A program made the position numbers and the translations under genes. Positions 7,351-16,326 of a DNA stretch of 64,000 bases are shown piece after piece. Positions within the stretch are counted from its first letter, which is position 1. Every line of letters begins with the position of its first letter. This DNA is from Polynucleobacter sp. KF022 (GTDB lineage Bacteria > Pseudomonadota > Gammaproteobacteria > Burkholderiales > Burkholderiaceae). The stretch lies in assembly GCF_027924105.1 (NCBI RefSeq), contig NZ_AP026972.1:434001-498000 (forward strand). Direction: 5' to 3'. The notes under the pieces were generated by a model. That model saw only the letters and a program-made list of their open reading frames with translations. It did not search any database and was not told where the DNA came from.

Positions 7351-7818
7351 TTATTTAGTGGCTTGGGCCGCTTGTAACACCTCTGTCACATGGCCTGGAA
7401 CCTTAAGACCGCGCCACTCTTTAACCAGATTCCCTGAGGAGTCAAATAAGAAGGTGCTGCGCTCTACGCCACGGACTTGTTTGCCGTACATATTCTTCAT
7501 TTTCATCACACCAAAGATCTGGCAAAGTTTTTCTTCGGTATCGGCAACTAGCTCGAAAGGGAGCTGCAATTTGCTGCGGAAGTTATCGTGTGACTTGAGG
7601 CTATCTCGGGAAACCCCTACCACCAGAGTATTAGCTTTGGTGAATGCTTCAATATTGTCTCTAAATTCTCCGGACTCGGCTGTGCAGCCAGGAGTCATAT
7701 CTTTTGGATAAAAGTAGAGAACCAGTTTTTTGCCTTTGGCAGACGCAGGTGAAAACGTCAATCCAGAGGTTGCTGGAATCGCGCACTGCGGCATAGGTTT
7801 ACCGATAGCTACTGTCAT
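7351..7818 (-). CDS. bcp: Thioredoxin-dependent thiol peroxidase (peroxiredoxin Q/BCP)
   Basis: 155 residues, the usual BCP length. It reduces hydroperoxides with the peroxidatic cysteine in TPGCTAESGEFRD (about Cys46), within the family motif YPKDMTPGCT. The usual resolving cysteine five residues later is Glu here, so it may be an atypical or 1-Cys-like member. It sits 40 bases after arnD in the same direction, so it may be read as the last gene of the Arn operon by read-through. Confidence 0.93.
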   Translation of the reverse strand: MTVAIGKPMPQCAIPATSGLTFSPASAKGKKLVLYFYPKDMTPGCTAESGEFRDNIEAFTKANTLVVGVSRDSLKSHDNFRSKLQLPFELVADTEEKLCQIFGVMKMKNMYGKQVRGVERSTFLFDSSGNLVKEWRGLKVPGHVTEVLQAAQATK

Positions 7819-7858
7819 GATGATCCTTCTTTAGTTGTCTCTAATGCTTAATGGATTA

Positions 7859-8776
7859 TTAATTATTTTGAATGATTAAATCGCCGCTGCGGTTAGGTAT
7901 TTCACCCCATGTAAGCGGTAATACAGCTATTTTATCGAGTTGTTTGGTGGCTTCCCAGGATTTGTGAAGTTGGCCCATAGTGACTAGATCATGACCTTGA
8001 TTTAGCCATCCAGCCAATAGCTGTTCAAAGGCAGGCAAAAGCTTTTGCCCTTCTAGTTCAGCGTGCAGGGTGAAGACTTGGTCGTTAGGGTTGCTTTGAG
8101 TAATCTCTAAAAGCTTTTTCACTGCACCAAATTCATCTGCACCGTCGATGCCAATCAACTCATCAAAAGTGGGGAGTGTTGTCGGATATTGGACATGCTT
8201 AGCTTTGCCTGAAGACAGATTAAGTCGATAAGGCATGAGGTTTGGTTCTGCTCTGCCATCAGAGGAATAAGCAATACCCCATTGATCGAGCTGCTCAAAA
8301 GCTGCCTCATTCATTTGCCAACCAGCGGCACCATAAGTCACTGGTGCATGACCAAAAATTTCTACAAAGCGATCCCAACTTTTTTGCATCATGGCTTTGG
8401 TCCATGTCACATCTTGAGTACGCACTGCATCTTGCCAAGCAACGTGATCCCAGGTATGAATGCCAGTCTCGTGACCTGCTTGATCAATGGCACGCATTTC
8501 TACTGCAGCTCTCTTGCCAATATCTGGTCCTGGTAGCAGAACGCCATAGAGCAAGGTCTTAATGCCGTAGTGTTCTACAACAGAGGTACGACTTACTTTT
8601 TTCAGAAAACCTGGGCGGAATACACGCTTTAAGGCCCAGCCAGTGTGATCAGGGCCAAGACTAAAGAGAAAGGTCGCTTTGAGTCCAAAACGCTCTAGAG
8701 TACGAGCTAGATTGGGTACACCTTCTTTGGTGCCGCGTAAGGTATCAACATCAACCTTGAGAGCAATCTTAGCCAT
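7859..8776 (-). CDS. arnD: 4-deoxy-4-formamido-L-arabinose-phosphoundecaprenol deformylase
   Basis: 305-residue polysaccharide-deacetylase fold (NodB-like). KVDVDTLRGTKEGVPNL at the start, GIHTWDHVAWQD (metal-binding His pair) and the C-terminal FTLHAELEG match ArnD. The enzyme removes the formyl group from undecaprenyl-phosphate-linked Ara4FN at the inner membrane, giving the Ara4N donor for lipid A. It follows the two ArnA-half genes and completes the pathway order B-C-A(N)-A(C)-D. Confidence 0.93.
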   Translation of the reverse strand: MAKIALKVDVDTLRGTKEGVPNLARTLERFGLKATFLFSLGPDHTGWALKRVFRPGFLKKVSRTSVVEHYGIKTLLYGVLLPGPDIGKRAAVEMRAIDQAGHETGIHTWDHVAWQDAVRTQDVTWTKAMMQKSWDRFVEIFGHAPVTYGAAGWQMNEAAFEQLDQWGIAYSSDGRAEPNLMPYRLNLSSGKAKHVQYPTTLPTFDELIGIDGADEFGAVKKLLEITQSNPNDQVFTLHAELEGQKLLPAFEQLLAGWLNQGHDLVTMGQLHKSWEATKQLDKIAVLPLTWGEIPNRSGDLIIQNN

Positions 8777-8792
8777 GAACTCTTAAATTTAC

Positions 8793-9839
8793 TTATTCTT
8801 TATCGACTAAGGTGCGCGCTTTTTCTACGTCTTCACGATACGCTTCAAAAATATTCTTGAGCGCATCAGACATCGTGGTGGTTGGCTTCCAACCCAGTTC
8901 GTTCATCGTGTTGTCAATCGCCGGAACACGGTTCTGAACATCTTGATAGCCTTCACCGTAGTAAGCGCCAGATGTAGTTTCCACAATCTTCACTTCATTC
9001 GCAGTCTTCGCATATTCAGGAATGCTACGAGCGATTTCTAACATCTGATTCGCTAGTTCGCGAATAGAGTGATTGTTCTTTGGATTGCCGATGTTGTAGA
9101 TCTTGCCATTTGCAACACCATCTTTGTTGTCGATGATGCGCATTAAGGCGTCGATACCATCGTCAACATAAGTAAAGGCGCGCTTCTGGGCACCACCGTC
9201 AACCACGTTGATGGATTCGCCGCGAACAATATGACCCAAGAACTGAGTCACTACGCGTGAAGAGCCTTCTTTTGGTGTGTAAATGCTATCAAGGCCTGGG
9301 CCAATCCAGTTAAATGGACGGAAGAGGGTGAAGCGCAGACCTTCCATGCCATAGCCCCAAATCACACGATCCATTAACTGCTTGGAGCAAGCGTAGATCC
9401 AGCGTGGCTTATTGATTGGGCCGTAAACCATATTGGATTTAGCGGGATCGAATTCACTATCTTCACACATTCCATACACTTCAGAAGTGGATGGGAACAC
9501 CAAATGCTTTTTGTATTTGACTGCGGAGCGCACGATCGGAAGGTTAGCTTCGAAGTCGAGCTCAAACACTTTGAGAGGTTGCTGTACATAAGTTGCAGGT
9601 GTGGCAATCGCAACTAAAGGCAGAATGACATCACATTTACGAATGTGATACTCAACCCATTCTTTGTTGATGGTGATATCACCTTCAAAGAAATGCATAC
9701 GTGGATGATTAATTAAGTCACCAAGGCGATCGTTTTGCATATCCATTCCATAGACATCCCAGTCGGTTGTCTCGAGAATGCGCTTTGAAAGGTGGTGACC
9801 AATAAAACCGTTAACGCCAAGAATGAGTACTTTTTTCAT
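8793..9839 (-). CDS. UDP-glucuronate oxidative decarboxylase (stand-alone ArnA C-terminal half)
   Basis: 348 residues of extended short-chain dehydrogenase type: NAD-binding GVNGFIGHHLS at the N-terminus and a Tyr-x3-Lys active site in WIYACSKQ. The segment RPFNWIGPGLDSIYTPKEG is typical of the ArnA decarboxylase domain. It oxidises UDP-glucuronate and decarboxylates it to the UDP-4-keto-pentose used by ArnB. In enterobacteria this is fused to the formyltransferase; here it is a separate gene, 25 bases downstream of the formyltransferase gene. Confidence in function is high; the symbol arnA is withheld because the protein is only half of that fusion. Confidence 0.92.
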   Translation of the reverse strand: MKKVLILGVNGFIGHHLSKRILETTDWDVYGMDMQNDRLGDLINHPRMHFFEGDITINKEWVEYHIRKCDVILPLVAIATPATYVQQPLKVFELDFEANLPIVRSAVKYKKHLVFPSTSEVYGMCEDSEFDPAKSNMVYGPINKPRWIYACSKQLMDRVIWGYGMEGLRFTLFRPFNWIGPGLDSIYTPKEGSSRVVTQFLGHIVRGESINVVDGGAQKRAFTYVDDGIDALMRIIDNKDGVANGKIYNIGNPKNNHSIRELANQMLEIARSIPEYAKTANEVKIVETTSGAYYGEGYQDVQNRVPAIDNTMNELGWKPTTTMSDALKNIFEAYREDVEKARTLVDKE

Positions 9840-9864
9840 CTTTACTGCCTCGTTTTAATCTAAT

Positions 9865-10734
9865 TTATTTGCTTACTGGAAACCATTCCAGGATTTCTAC
9901 CGCTTGATGGTCGCCACAAATGCCGAATACTCGATTATCAACCACTTGGATGCCGCAAACCCCAAGATCGAGATTGGCTGGAAATGCCCCATGTAGGCTG
10001 GTACGGGCGACGATCATGGTCTTATTGTCATGGTCTGTAAAAGCGCCTGGATACGGGGGTGCAACTGCTCTGACAAGGTCATGGACCTGTTTGGCAGTCT
10101 GATTCCAGTGAATTTGACCATCTGCGGGCTTTCGACCCCCAAAATAGCTACCTTTTTGGAGTTCATTAGGCTTTCGAGGAACTTTGCCCTCTAACAGGCT
10201 GGGCAAAGCTTGCTCAATGACGGTCACGGCAGCTTGGCTCACTTTGCCAAATACATCAGTAGCAGTTTCATCTGGGTCGATGCCGACGGCCGCTTGCCCA
10301 ACAATATCTCCCGCATCCGGCTTTGCTTCCATGACATGCAAGGTTGCTCCAGTTTCAGCCTCACCATGCAAGATTGCCCAGTTGATTGGGGCACGTCCAC
10401 GATATTTTGGTAGTAGTGAGCCATGCATATTAAGTGCAGCAATTTTTGCGCACTTCAGAATCTGCTCCGGAATCATGAAGCGATAGTAGAAGGAAAAGAT
10501 GTAATCCGGTGCCAGCGCTTGAAACTTCGGAATGAGGTCTACCAATTCATTTGCATTTGGTGTGATGTATGGAATATTTTTCTCGGCACACAGTTTGGCC
10601 ACACTCCCAAACCAAACATTTTCATTGGGATCATCTTGATGGGTGACCACGAGGTCAACTTGTATGCCGGCACCGAGAAGTGCTTTCAGGCAATTAACGC
10701 CTACATCGTGATAAGCAAAGACGACTGCGTGCAA
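9865..10734 (-). CDS. UDP-Ara4N formyltransferase (stand-alone ArnA N-terminal half)
   Basis: 289 residues matching the formyltransferase domain of ArnA: VVFAYHDVGVNCL at the start, FSFYYR, the folate/catalytic block NMHGSLLPKYRGRAPINW (catalytic Asn-His) and a C-terminal domain containing VRAVAPPYPGAF. It transfers formyl from 10-formyl-tetrahydrofolate to the 4-amine of UDP-Ara4N. Translation starts at TTG 10734 immediately after the arnC stop codon, pointing to translational coupling. Polynucleotide order and spacing place it with the arn genes. Confidence 0.92.
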   Translation of the reverse strand: MHAVVFAYHDVGVNCLKALLGAGIQVDLVVTHQDDPNENVWFGSVAKLCAEKNIPYITPNANELVDLIPKFQALAPDYIFSFYYRFMIPEQILKCAKIAALNMHGSLLPKYRGRAPINWAILHGEAETGATLHVMEAKPDAGDIVGQAAVGIDPDETATDVFGKVSQAAVTVIEQALPSLLEGKVPRKPNELQKGSYFGGRKPADGQIHWNQTAKQVHDLVRAVAPPYPGAFTDHDNKTMIVARTSLHGAFPANLDLGVCGIQVVDNRVFGICGDHQAVEILEWFPVSK

Positions 10735-11697
10735 TTACTTTTTCTCTAAAACAGTTTGCACAACATAACGTGGACGTTTGCGAATTTGCTGATAGATACG
10801 ACCAATATATTCACCTAAAAGACCAAGCCCAAAGAGCATGACGCCAATCAGGAAGAAGGTCAGCGCGAAGAGGGTAAATACTCCCTCAACCTCAGCGCCT
10901 AAAACGAAGCGACGTACTAGTAGGTAGGCGAAAAGGCTGCCAGCAGCAAGAGATAAGAGCATGCCGAGAATCGAAAAGATCTGCAGTGGCATGATTGAAA
11001 ACCCGGTAACCAAGTCAAAGTTTAAGCGAATGAGTTGATACAGGGTGTACTTAGATTCACCTGCAAAACGCTCTTCGTGTTTCACTGAGATTTCCACTGG
11101 GTTAGCAGAAAAGGTATAGGCCAGCGCCGGAATAAAAGTATTGCTCTCATCACATTGACGAACCAAATCAACAATGCGACGACTATAGCCACGCAGCATA
11201 CAGCCTTGATCAGTCATCGTGATGCGGGTGATGTTTTCACGTAAGCGATTCATCGCACGAGATGCAAATTTTCTAAAGAAGCTGTCCTGACGATCGGCGC
11301 GAATAGTGCCAACGTAGTCATGACCTTTTAATAATTGCTCTGTCAAAGCATCAATTTCTTCAGGAGGATTTTGTAAGTCCGCATCCAAGGTGATGATGTA
11401 TTCCCCTTGGGCATATTCAAAGCCAGCCATGATCGCCATATGTTGGCCAAAGTTGCTGTGAAATAAAACTGCTCGAGTGACGTCGGGACGTAATTCCACT
11501 TGCTTAGAAAGAATGCCGGCGGAGCGATCTTTGCTGCCATCATTCACAAATACAACTTCATAGGTGATTTTGCGTTTAGCTGCTAGTGCATCTAAAGCGG
11601 GATAGAGGCGATCAAATAGAGCCTGGAGGCCATCTTCCTCGTTGTAAACGGGAATAACAATACTGAGTGTTGGGTTGGCAACTAAATTGGCAGTCAT
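10735..11697 (-). CDS. arnC: Undecaprenyl-phosphate 4-deoxy-4-formamido-L-arabinose transferase
   Basis: 320 residues. N-terminal GT2 domain (LSIVIPVYNEEDGLQAL, FVNDGSKD, and ITLDADLQNPPEE as the DxD-type metal site) is followed by two C-terminal membrane segments (about 235-300) and a basic tail. It transfers Ara4FN from UDP to undecaprenyl phosphate at the cytoplasmic face. It lies between arnB and the formyltransferase gene. Dolichol-phosphate mannose synthase-like GT2 proteins are similar, but the operon fixes the assignment. Confidence 0.92.
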   Translation of the reverse strand: MTANLVANPTLSIVIPVYNEEDGLQALFDRLYPALDALAAKRKITYEVVFVNDGSKDRSAGILSKQVELRPDVTRAVLFHSNFGQHMAIMAGFEYAQGEYIITLDADLQNPPEEIDALTEQLLKGHDYVGTIRADRQDSFFRKFASRAMNRLRENITRITMTDQGCMLRGYSRRIVDLVRQCDESNTFIPALAYTFSANPVEISVKHEERFAGESKYTLYQLIRLNFDLVTGFSIMPLQIFSILGMLLSLAAGSLFAYLLVRRFVLGAEVEGVFTLFALTFFLIGVMLFGLGLLGEYIGRIYQQIRKRPRYVVQTVLEKK

Positions 11698-11739
11698 GCC
11701 GCAATTTTGCCTGATTCTCTGGGCTTAGCCCTAATAACA

Positions 11740-12906
11740 CTAGTTTTTGCGGTATTTCAGCAAAATTCCTACCAAACCCCTGGCTATGCGGCCAATATCC
11801 TCATCTCCCATTGCAGGAAACAAGGGGAGGGTGAGGATGGATTTACCGATTCGTTCTGCAATCGGTGTGTCGGAGGTTTTATAGCCTTGGTTTTTATACA
11901 GCGTAAAGCCTGTAATAGCGGGGTAATGAACGCCAGTGCCAATACCCAAATCTTTTAACTCAGTCATGACTTGGGCGCGATCTGTATTTAACTGATCAAG
12001 CGGTAAAACCACTTGGAACATGTGCCAGTTACTTTCAGTAAAGTTTTCAACTGGAAGTTCTAACTTCAAATTCTCTAATGCAGCAGCTTTTAATTCAGCG
12101 CGAATGACATCAAAGTATTGGCGCGCTAAAGCAGCACGACGTGCTTGATATGAGGGAAGTTGCTTGAGTTGCTCAAGACCAATTGCCGCATTCACATCAG
12201 TCAAATTATCTTTGCCGCCCAATACATCGACATCCATACCGTCCATACCCTGGCGGGTTAATCCTTGTAGGCGAAATTTCTCAGCAAGCTTTGCCTCATC
12301 TACATTATTGAGAACAAGGCAACCACCTTCAACAGTGGTGAGATTCTTATTCGCCTGAAAGCTAAAGCTGACTAAGTCGCCAAAGCTACCAATCTTCTTG
12401 CCTTTCCACAGAGACCCAAAGGCTTGTGCGGCATCTTCGATCACGCGCAGATCATGTTGTTTGGCTAATGCGTAAAGTTGATCCATATCGACAGGCAGGC
12501 CGGCTAAATAGACTGGCATGATGGCGCGAGTCTTGGATGTAATTGCTGTCGATACTTTGCTGAGATCAATATTGCGTGTGACCGGATCAATATCTACAAA
12601 CACCGGTTTAGCACCAACACTCAAAATGACGTTCGATGTTGCCACCCAAGAAATAGGCGTTGTAATGACCTCATCACCTTCACCAATGCCTGCGACTTGA
12701 AGTGCAATCTTCATAGTTGCTGTGCCGTTAGCAAAACAGCGTACAGGGCGACCGCCAAAGTAGGTGCTTAAGCTGGCTTCAAACTCAGCCAACTTAGGGC
12801 CTGAGGTCACCCAGCCAGAACGCAATACTTCTGAAACGGCATCAATGGTTTCTTGATTGAAGCTTGGGCGGGTGAAGGGGATGAATGGCTGGCGAGAGTC
12901 TGACAT
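11740..12906 (-). CDS. arnB: UDP-4-amino-4-deoxy-L-arabinose aminotransferase
   Basis: 388 residues of the DegT/DnrJ/EryC1 PLP aminotransferase family. The opening PFTRPSFNQETIDAVSEVLRSGWVTSGP and EDAAQAFGS are typical, and the PLP lysine is expected in SFQANKNLTTVEGG. It transaminates the 4-keto-pentose made by the ArnA decarboxylase. It is followed 42 bases later by arnC and preceded by arnT. Confidence 0.93.
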   Translation of the reverse strand: MSDSRQPFIPFTRPSFNQETIDAVSEVLRSGWVTSGPKLAEFEASLSTYFGGRPVRCFANGTATMKIALQVAGIGEGDEVITTPISWVATSNVILSVGAKPVFVDIDPVTRNIDLSKVSTAITSKTRAIMPVYLAGLPVDMDQLYALAKQHDLRVIEDAAQAFGSLWKGKKIGSFGDLVSFSFQANKNLTTVEGGCLVLNNVDEAKLAEKFRLQGLTRQGMDGMDVDVLGGKDNLTDVNAAIGLEQLKQLPSYQARRAALARQYFDVIRAELKAAALENLKLELPVENFTESNWHMFQVVLPLDQLNTDRAQVMTELKDLGIGTGVHYPAITGFTLYKNQGYKTSDTPIAERIGKSILTLPLFPAMGDEDIGRIARGLVGILLKYRKN

Positions 12907-12930
12907 GATGACTTATATTACTTGAATGGC

Positions 12931-14613
12931 TTACTGCGAAGCTTCTGGATGTTTCACAATGACTCTACGAGAATCACGATCAACTTCTTGCATTGGAAAA
13001 TTTTGTGCCTGAAGTGCATCAAACTGTTCTGGAACCATGATCGCGTAGGCCGTTTGGTCTTCTTTCCAGCGGGCGATAAATGCATCTAGAGTAGGCATCC
13101 AGAGATCTGGTTCTTGCTTAACGCCAAACTCGAGCTCATCTGGAGACTCCACCATGATCATAGTTCTACCTAAATAGAATGGCACGGTGTGATCCAAGAG
13201 TCGCACTGAATAGAAATTGACTTTCTCAGGAATGGAAGCCTTTACACGTTCAACTAAATCGATGCCGGAGACTGCGCGACCTAATGTTTCATGACCTGTG
13301 CCTGCGATGATGGCACAGAGAAAAAATCCGCAAGCAAAACTCACGATACTTTGAATGCCATTGCGCTTACTTTGCCAAGAGGCATAAATGCTAAAAATAA
13401 CTAACGCTACCAATGCGGCAATTACCCAGTACGTATATTGCGCATAAGCCTCAATCTCATCAGGTCTAGCTTGCTTGCCAATGGCATCTAAAAAGAAAAA
13501 ACCAATACAACCAAGAATTGCAAAGCCAAGCGTTTGTAATTTCCATGGCACTGCCATGGTATTAGTGTGACCGAGCAAGCGATCTAAACGGTTGCCAATA
13601 ATGAGAGCAAGGGCTGGGAAAATGGGGATGATGTAGCCAGGTAATTTAGAACGTGAAACGCTAAAGAACGCAAAGATTACGACAAACCAGCAGACTAACA
13701 ACCACCCGGCAGAAAATTCGCGGCGGCGTTCGCTCCAGGCTTGCGCAATGGCTCCGGGGATTTGAAGTACCCAAGGAAGCAACCCAATTAACAGTAGTGG
13801 TACAAAGTAATAAATAGGACCAGTTCTGCTGTGGGCATCTTGTGTGAAGCGTTGCAGATGCTCATGAATGAAGAAGAATTCTAAAAATTCAGGATTGCGC
13901 TGCGCTACCAAAACAAACCAAGGCGCGGTGATTGCTAAGAACAAAATAGTTCCGCTAATTAAGCGTAGTCGAGTCCAAATTTTCCAGTCCCAGGTACTAA
14001 TGGAGTAAGCCATAAATACCATCGCAGGAATCGCTGCACCAATAACGCCTTTCGATAAAGTGGCGAGCGCCATAAATATCCAGCAAGCCCACATCCAATT
14101 TCGGCAGCTGTTTTTGTTGTGGGAGGTTTGGGAGAGTAATAAGCTACACAGAGCAGCCACCAAAAAAGCAGACAAGCCCATATCTAATGAATTGAAGTGG
14201 CCGCTGATGATCCACATTGGGCTTGAAGCTAATACCACTGCTGCTAACCATCCTGTTCTGGCGTTATAAATTCGGGCACCAGTAAATCCAACTAAGAGAA
14301 TAGTCAGAAAGCCTGTTAATGCAGTCCACAATCTCGCTTGCCAATCACCAATACCGAATACTTGAAAAGCTGCTGCAGTTGCCCAAGCTTGTAGTGGTGG
14401 TTTTTCAAAATACTTATAGCCGTTGTAACGCGGTGTAATCCAATCGCCGGTAACCAGCATTTCTCGAGCAATTTCTGCATAGCGTCCCTCGTCTGATGGA
14501 ATGAGGTGGCGGTAGTTGAGAGTGCCAAACCAGAGCAGGGCGTAAATGATGACCAAGAGCAAAATCTTGCCTGGATGGAGGGCTGATGACTGCCGAATTT
14601 GGCCAAATTGCAT
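12931..14613 (-). CDS. arnT: Lipid A Ara4N glycosyltransferase, GT83 family (ArnT-like)
   Basis: 560 residues with about a dozen hydrophobic segments and a C-terminal periplasmic portion. Near the N-terminus, RHLIPSDEGRYAEIAREML contains the acidic catalytic Asp-Glu motif of GT-C transferases such as ArnT, and YKYFEKPPLQAW follows. ArnT moves Ara4N from undecaprenyl phosphate to lipid A phosphates on the outer leaflet, giving resistance to cationic peptides. Its start overlaps the stop of the upstream Mth938-domain gene by one base. Because it is encoded with arnBCAD, the lipid A role is likely. Confidence 0.88.
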   Translation of the reverse strand: MQFGQIRQSSALHPGKILLLVIIYALLWFGTLNYRHLIPSDEGRYAEIAREMLVTGDWITPRYNGYKYFEKPPLQAWATAAAFQVFGIGDWQARLWTALTGFLTILLVGFTGARIYNARTGWLAAVVLASSPMWIISGHFNSLDMGLSAFLVAALCSLLLSQTSHNKNSCRNWMWACWIFMALATLSKGVIGAAIPAMVFMAYSISTWDWKIWTRLRLISGTILFLAITAPWFVLVAQRNPEFLEFFFIHEHLQRFTQDAHSRTGPIYYFVPLLLIGLLPWVLQIPGAIAQAWSERRREFSAGWLLVCWFVVIFAFFSVSRSKLPGYIIPIFPALALIIGNRLDRLLGHTNTMAVPWKLQTLGFAILGCIGFFFLDAIGKQARPDEIEAYAQYTYWVIAALVALVIFSIYASWQSKRNGIQSIVSFACGFFLCAIIAGTGHETLGRAVSGIDLVERVKASIPEKVNFYSVRLLDHTVPFYLGRTMIMVESPDELEFGVKQEPDLWMPTLDAFIARWKEDQTAYAIMVPEQFDALQAQNFPMQEVDRDSRRVIVKHPEASQ

Positions 14614-14990
14614 TAAAGAGGCTCCACAATCAGGGCCAGTAAGACTTGACGTCCTTCACCCACCAGAATGTTGTAAGTACGGCAGGCAGCTTGAGAATCC
14701 ATGATTTCAAAGCCAATTTTGGCTGAAATCAGAGTTTTTAGGAGTTCTGGTTTGGGAAAGCGCTGGTGTTTTCCAGTCCCAATAAGAATTAATTCTGGTT
14801 TTAAATCAACGAGTTGCGAGAAGTGATAGGCTTCCAAGTTATCAAATGACTGGGCTGACCACTCTGAGATGGCACCATCCGAGCTCAGGACAACAGCATG
14901 GGCGTAAGGAGTCTTATTGATCTCTACGTAACCATCGCCGTAGCCAGTGATCGTATTCGCTCCGGAATGGGGGTCAGATTGAAGCTTCAA
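14613..14990 (-). CDS. Mth938-like domain protein (DUF498)
   Basis: 125 residues with the compact alpha/beta Mth938 fold signature: ITGYGDGYVEIN..YAHAVVL early, then LILIGTGKHQRFPKPEL and CRTYNILVGEGRQVLLALI. The family includes human NDUFAF3, a complex I assembly factor; the bacterial role is undefined. It is the first gene of the minus-strand unit and overlaps arnT by one base, but the family is often found near unrelated genes in Burkholderiales, so co-location with arn is not evidence of a shared function. Confidence 0.85.
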   Translation of the reverse strand: MKLQSDPHSGANTITGYGDGYVEINKTPYAHAVVLSSDGAISEWSAQSFDNLEAYHFSQLVDLKPELILIGTGKHQRFPKPELLKTLISAKIGFEIMDSQAACRTYNILVGEGRQVLLALIVEPL

Positions 14991-15069
14991 GTGGACTCTC
15001 TGTCATAATTATGTGGATTATAGCTAGCTGTTTTTTCTCATATTTCAAGAACTTACCCTTTAATTTATT

Positions 15070-16326
15070 GTGAAACCAATCCGAAAGTCCCAAAAGCTTG
15101 ATAACGTCTGTTATGACATACGTGGGCCGGTGCTCGAGCTTGCTCAGCGCATGGAGGAAGAGGGTCACAAAATCATCAAATTAAACATCGGAAACGTAGG
15201 GGTTTTCGGTTTTGATCCTCCTGAAGAGATTCAGTTGGACATGATCCGCAATTTAAGTAATGCCTCAGCATATTCCGATTCCAAAGGAATCTTTTCTGCT
15301 CGTAAAGCAATCATGCAGTATTGCCAGGAAAAGGGTATCCAGGGTGTGACCTTGGATGACGTCTATACCGGCAATGGCGTTTCTGAGCTCATCGTGCTGT
15401 CGATGAATGCGCTATTAAATGATGGCGATGAAGTATTGGTCCCAACTCCAGACTATCCGTTATGGACAGCTGCAGTGAGTTTATCGAGTGGCACGCCTGT
15501 GCACTATCTTTGTGATGAATCCAAAGATTGGGCTCCAGACTTAAATGATCTGCGTAAAAAAATTACACCTCGCACCAAAGCAATTGTGGTGATTAATCCC
15601 AACAATCCTACTGGCGCAATTTATTCCAAAGAAGTTTTGCTTGAGCTGACGCAGATTGCCCGCGAACACGGTTTGATTTTGTTTGCTGATGAGATTTACG
15701 ACAAGATGTTGTATGACGGTGAGAAGCATATTTCTCTTGCGTCTTTATCGACAGATGTAGTCACTATCACCTTTAACGGCCTATCCAAGAATTACCGTTC
15801 ATGTGGATACCGCGCTGGCTGGATGATTGTTTCTGGAGATAAAGAAATGGTCCGTGATTACATTGAAGGTCTGAATATGCTGGCTTCGATGCGCTTGTGT
15901 GCAAACGTGCCAGGCCAATATGCAATTCAAACTGCACTAGGTGGTTATCAAAGTATTAATGACTTGGTGGGCGACGGTGGTCGTCTTGCAAAACAACGTG
16001 ATCTCGCATGGAAATTGATTACTGATATTCCGGGTGTGACTTGCGTGAAGCCTAAATCAGCTTTGTATCTATTTCCAAGACTTGATCCTGAGGTATATCC
16101 AATAGAAGATGATCAGCAGTTTGTTGCCGATCTTTTGAAGGAAGAAAAAGTATTGTTAGTTCAGGGCTCTGGTTTTAACTGGGGCAAGCCTGACCACTTC
16201 CGTGTAGTGTTCTTGCCTCACGAAGATGTGCTCAAGGAGGCTATTGGCCGTCTCGCACGTTTTCTGGAGCGTTATCGTAATAAGCACAGCCGTAAGGCTT
16301 CCTCAACTGCAGCAAAGGCATCATGA
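15070..16326 (+). CDS. alaA: Alanine-synthesising PLP aminotransferase
   Basis: 418 residues, closely resembling enterobacterial AlaA (YfbQ): SQKLDNVCYDIRGPVLELA, then LNIGN, VINPNNPTGA, FADEIYD and the PLP-lysine region FNGLSKNYR. It makes alanine from pyruvate and glutamate. The start is GTG 15070; the ATG alternatives are far inside the conserved N-terminus. It is the first gene of a plus-strand operon; its stop overlaps the hom start in ATGA. An 80-base divergent gap separates it from the arn unit. A short Lys/Ser/Ala tail extends past the usual C-terminus. Confidence 0.92.
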   Translation: MKPIRKSQKLDNVCYDIRGPVLELAQRMEEEGHKIIKLNIGNVGVFGFDPPEEIQLDMIRNLSNASAYSDSKGIFSARKAIMQYCQEKGIQGVTLDDVYTGNGVSELIVLSMNALLNDGDEVLVPTPDYPLWTAAVSLSSGTPVHYLCDESKDWAPDLNDLRKKITPRTKAIVVINPNNPTGAIYSKEVLLELTQIAREHGLILFADEIYDKMLYDGEKHISLASLSTDVVTITFNGLSKNYRSCGYRAGWMIVSGDKEMVRDYIEGLNMLASMRLCANVPGQYAIQTALGGYQSINDLVGDGGRLAKQRDLAWKLITDIPGVTCVKPKSALYLFPRLDPEVYPIEDDQQFVADLLKEEKVLLVQGSGFNWGKPDHFRVVFLPHEDVLKEAIGRLARFLERYRNKHSRKASSTAAKAS

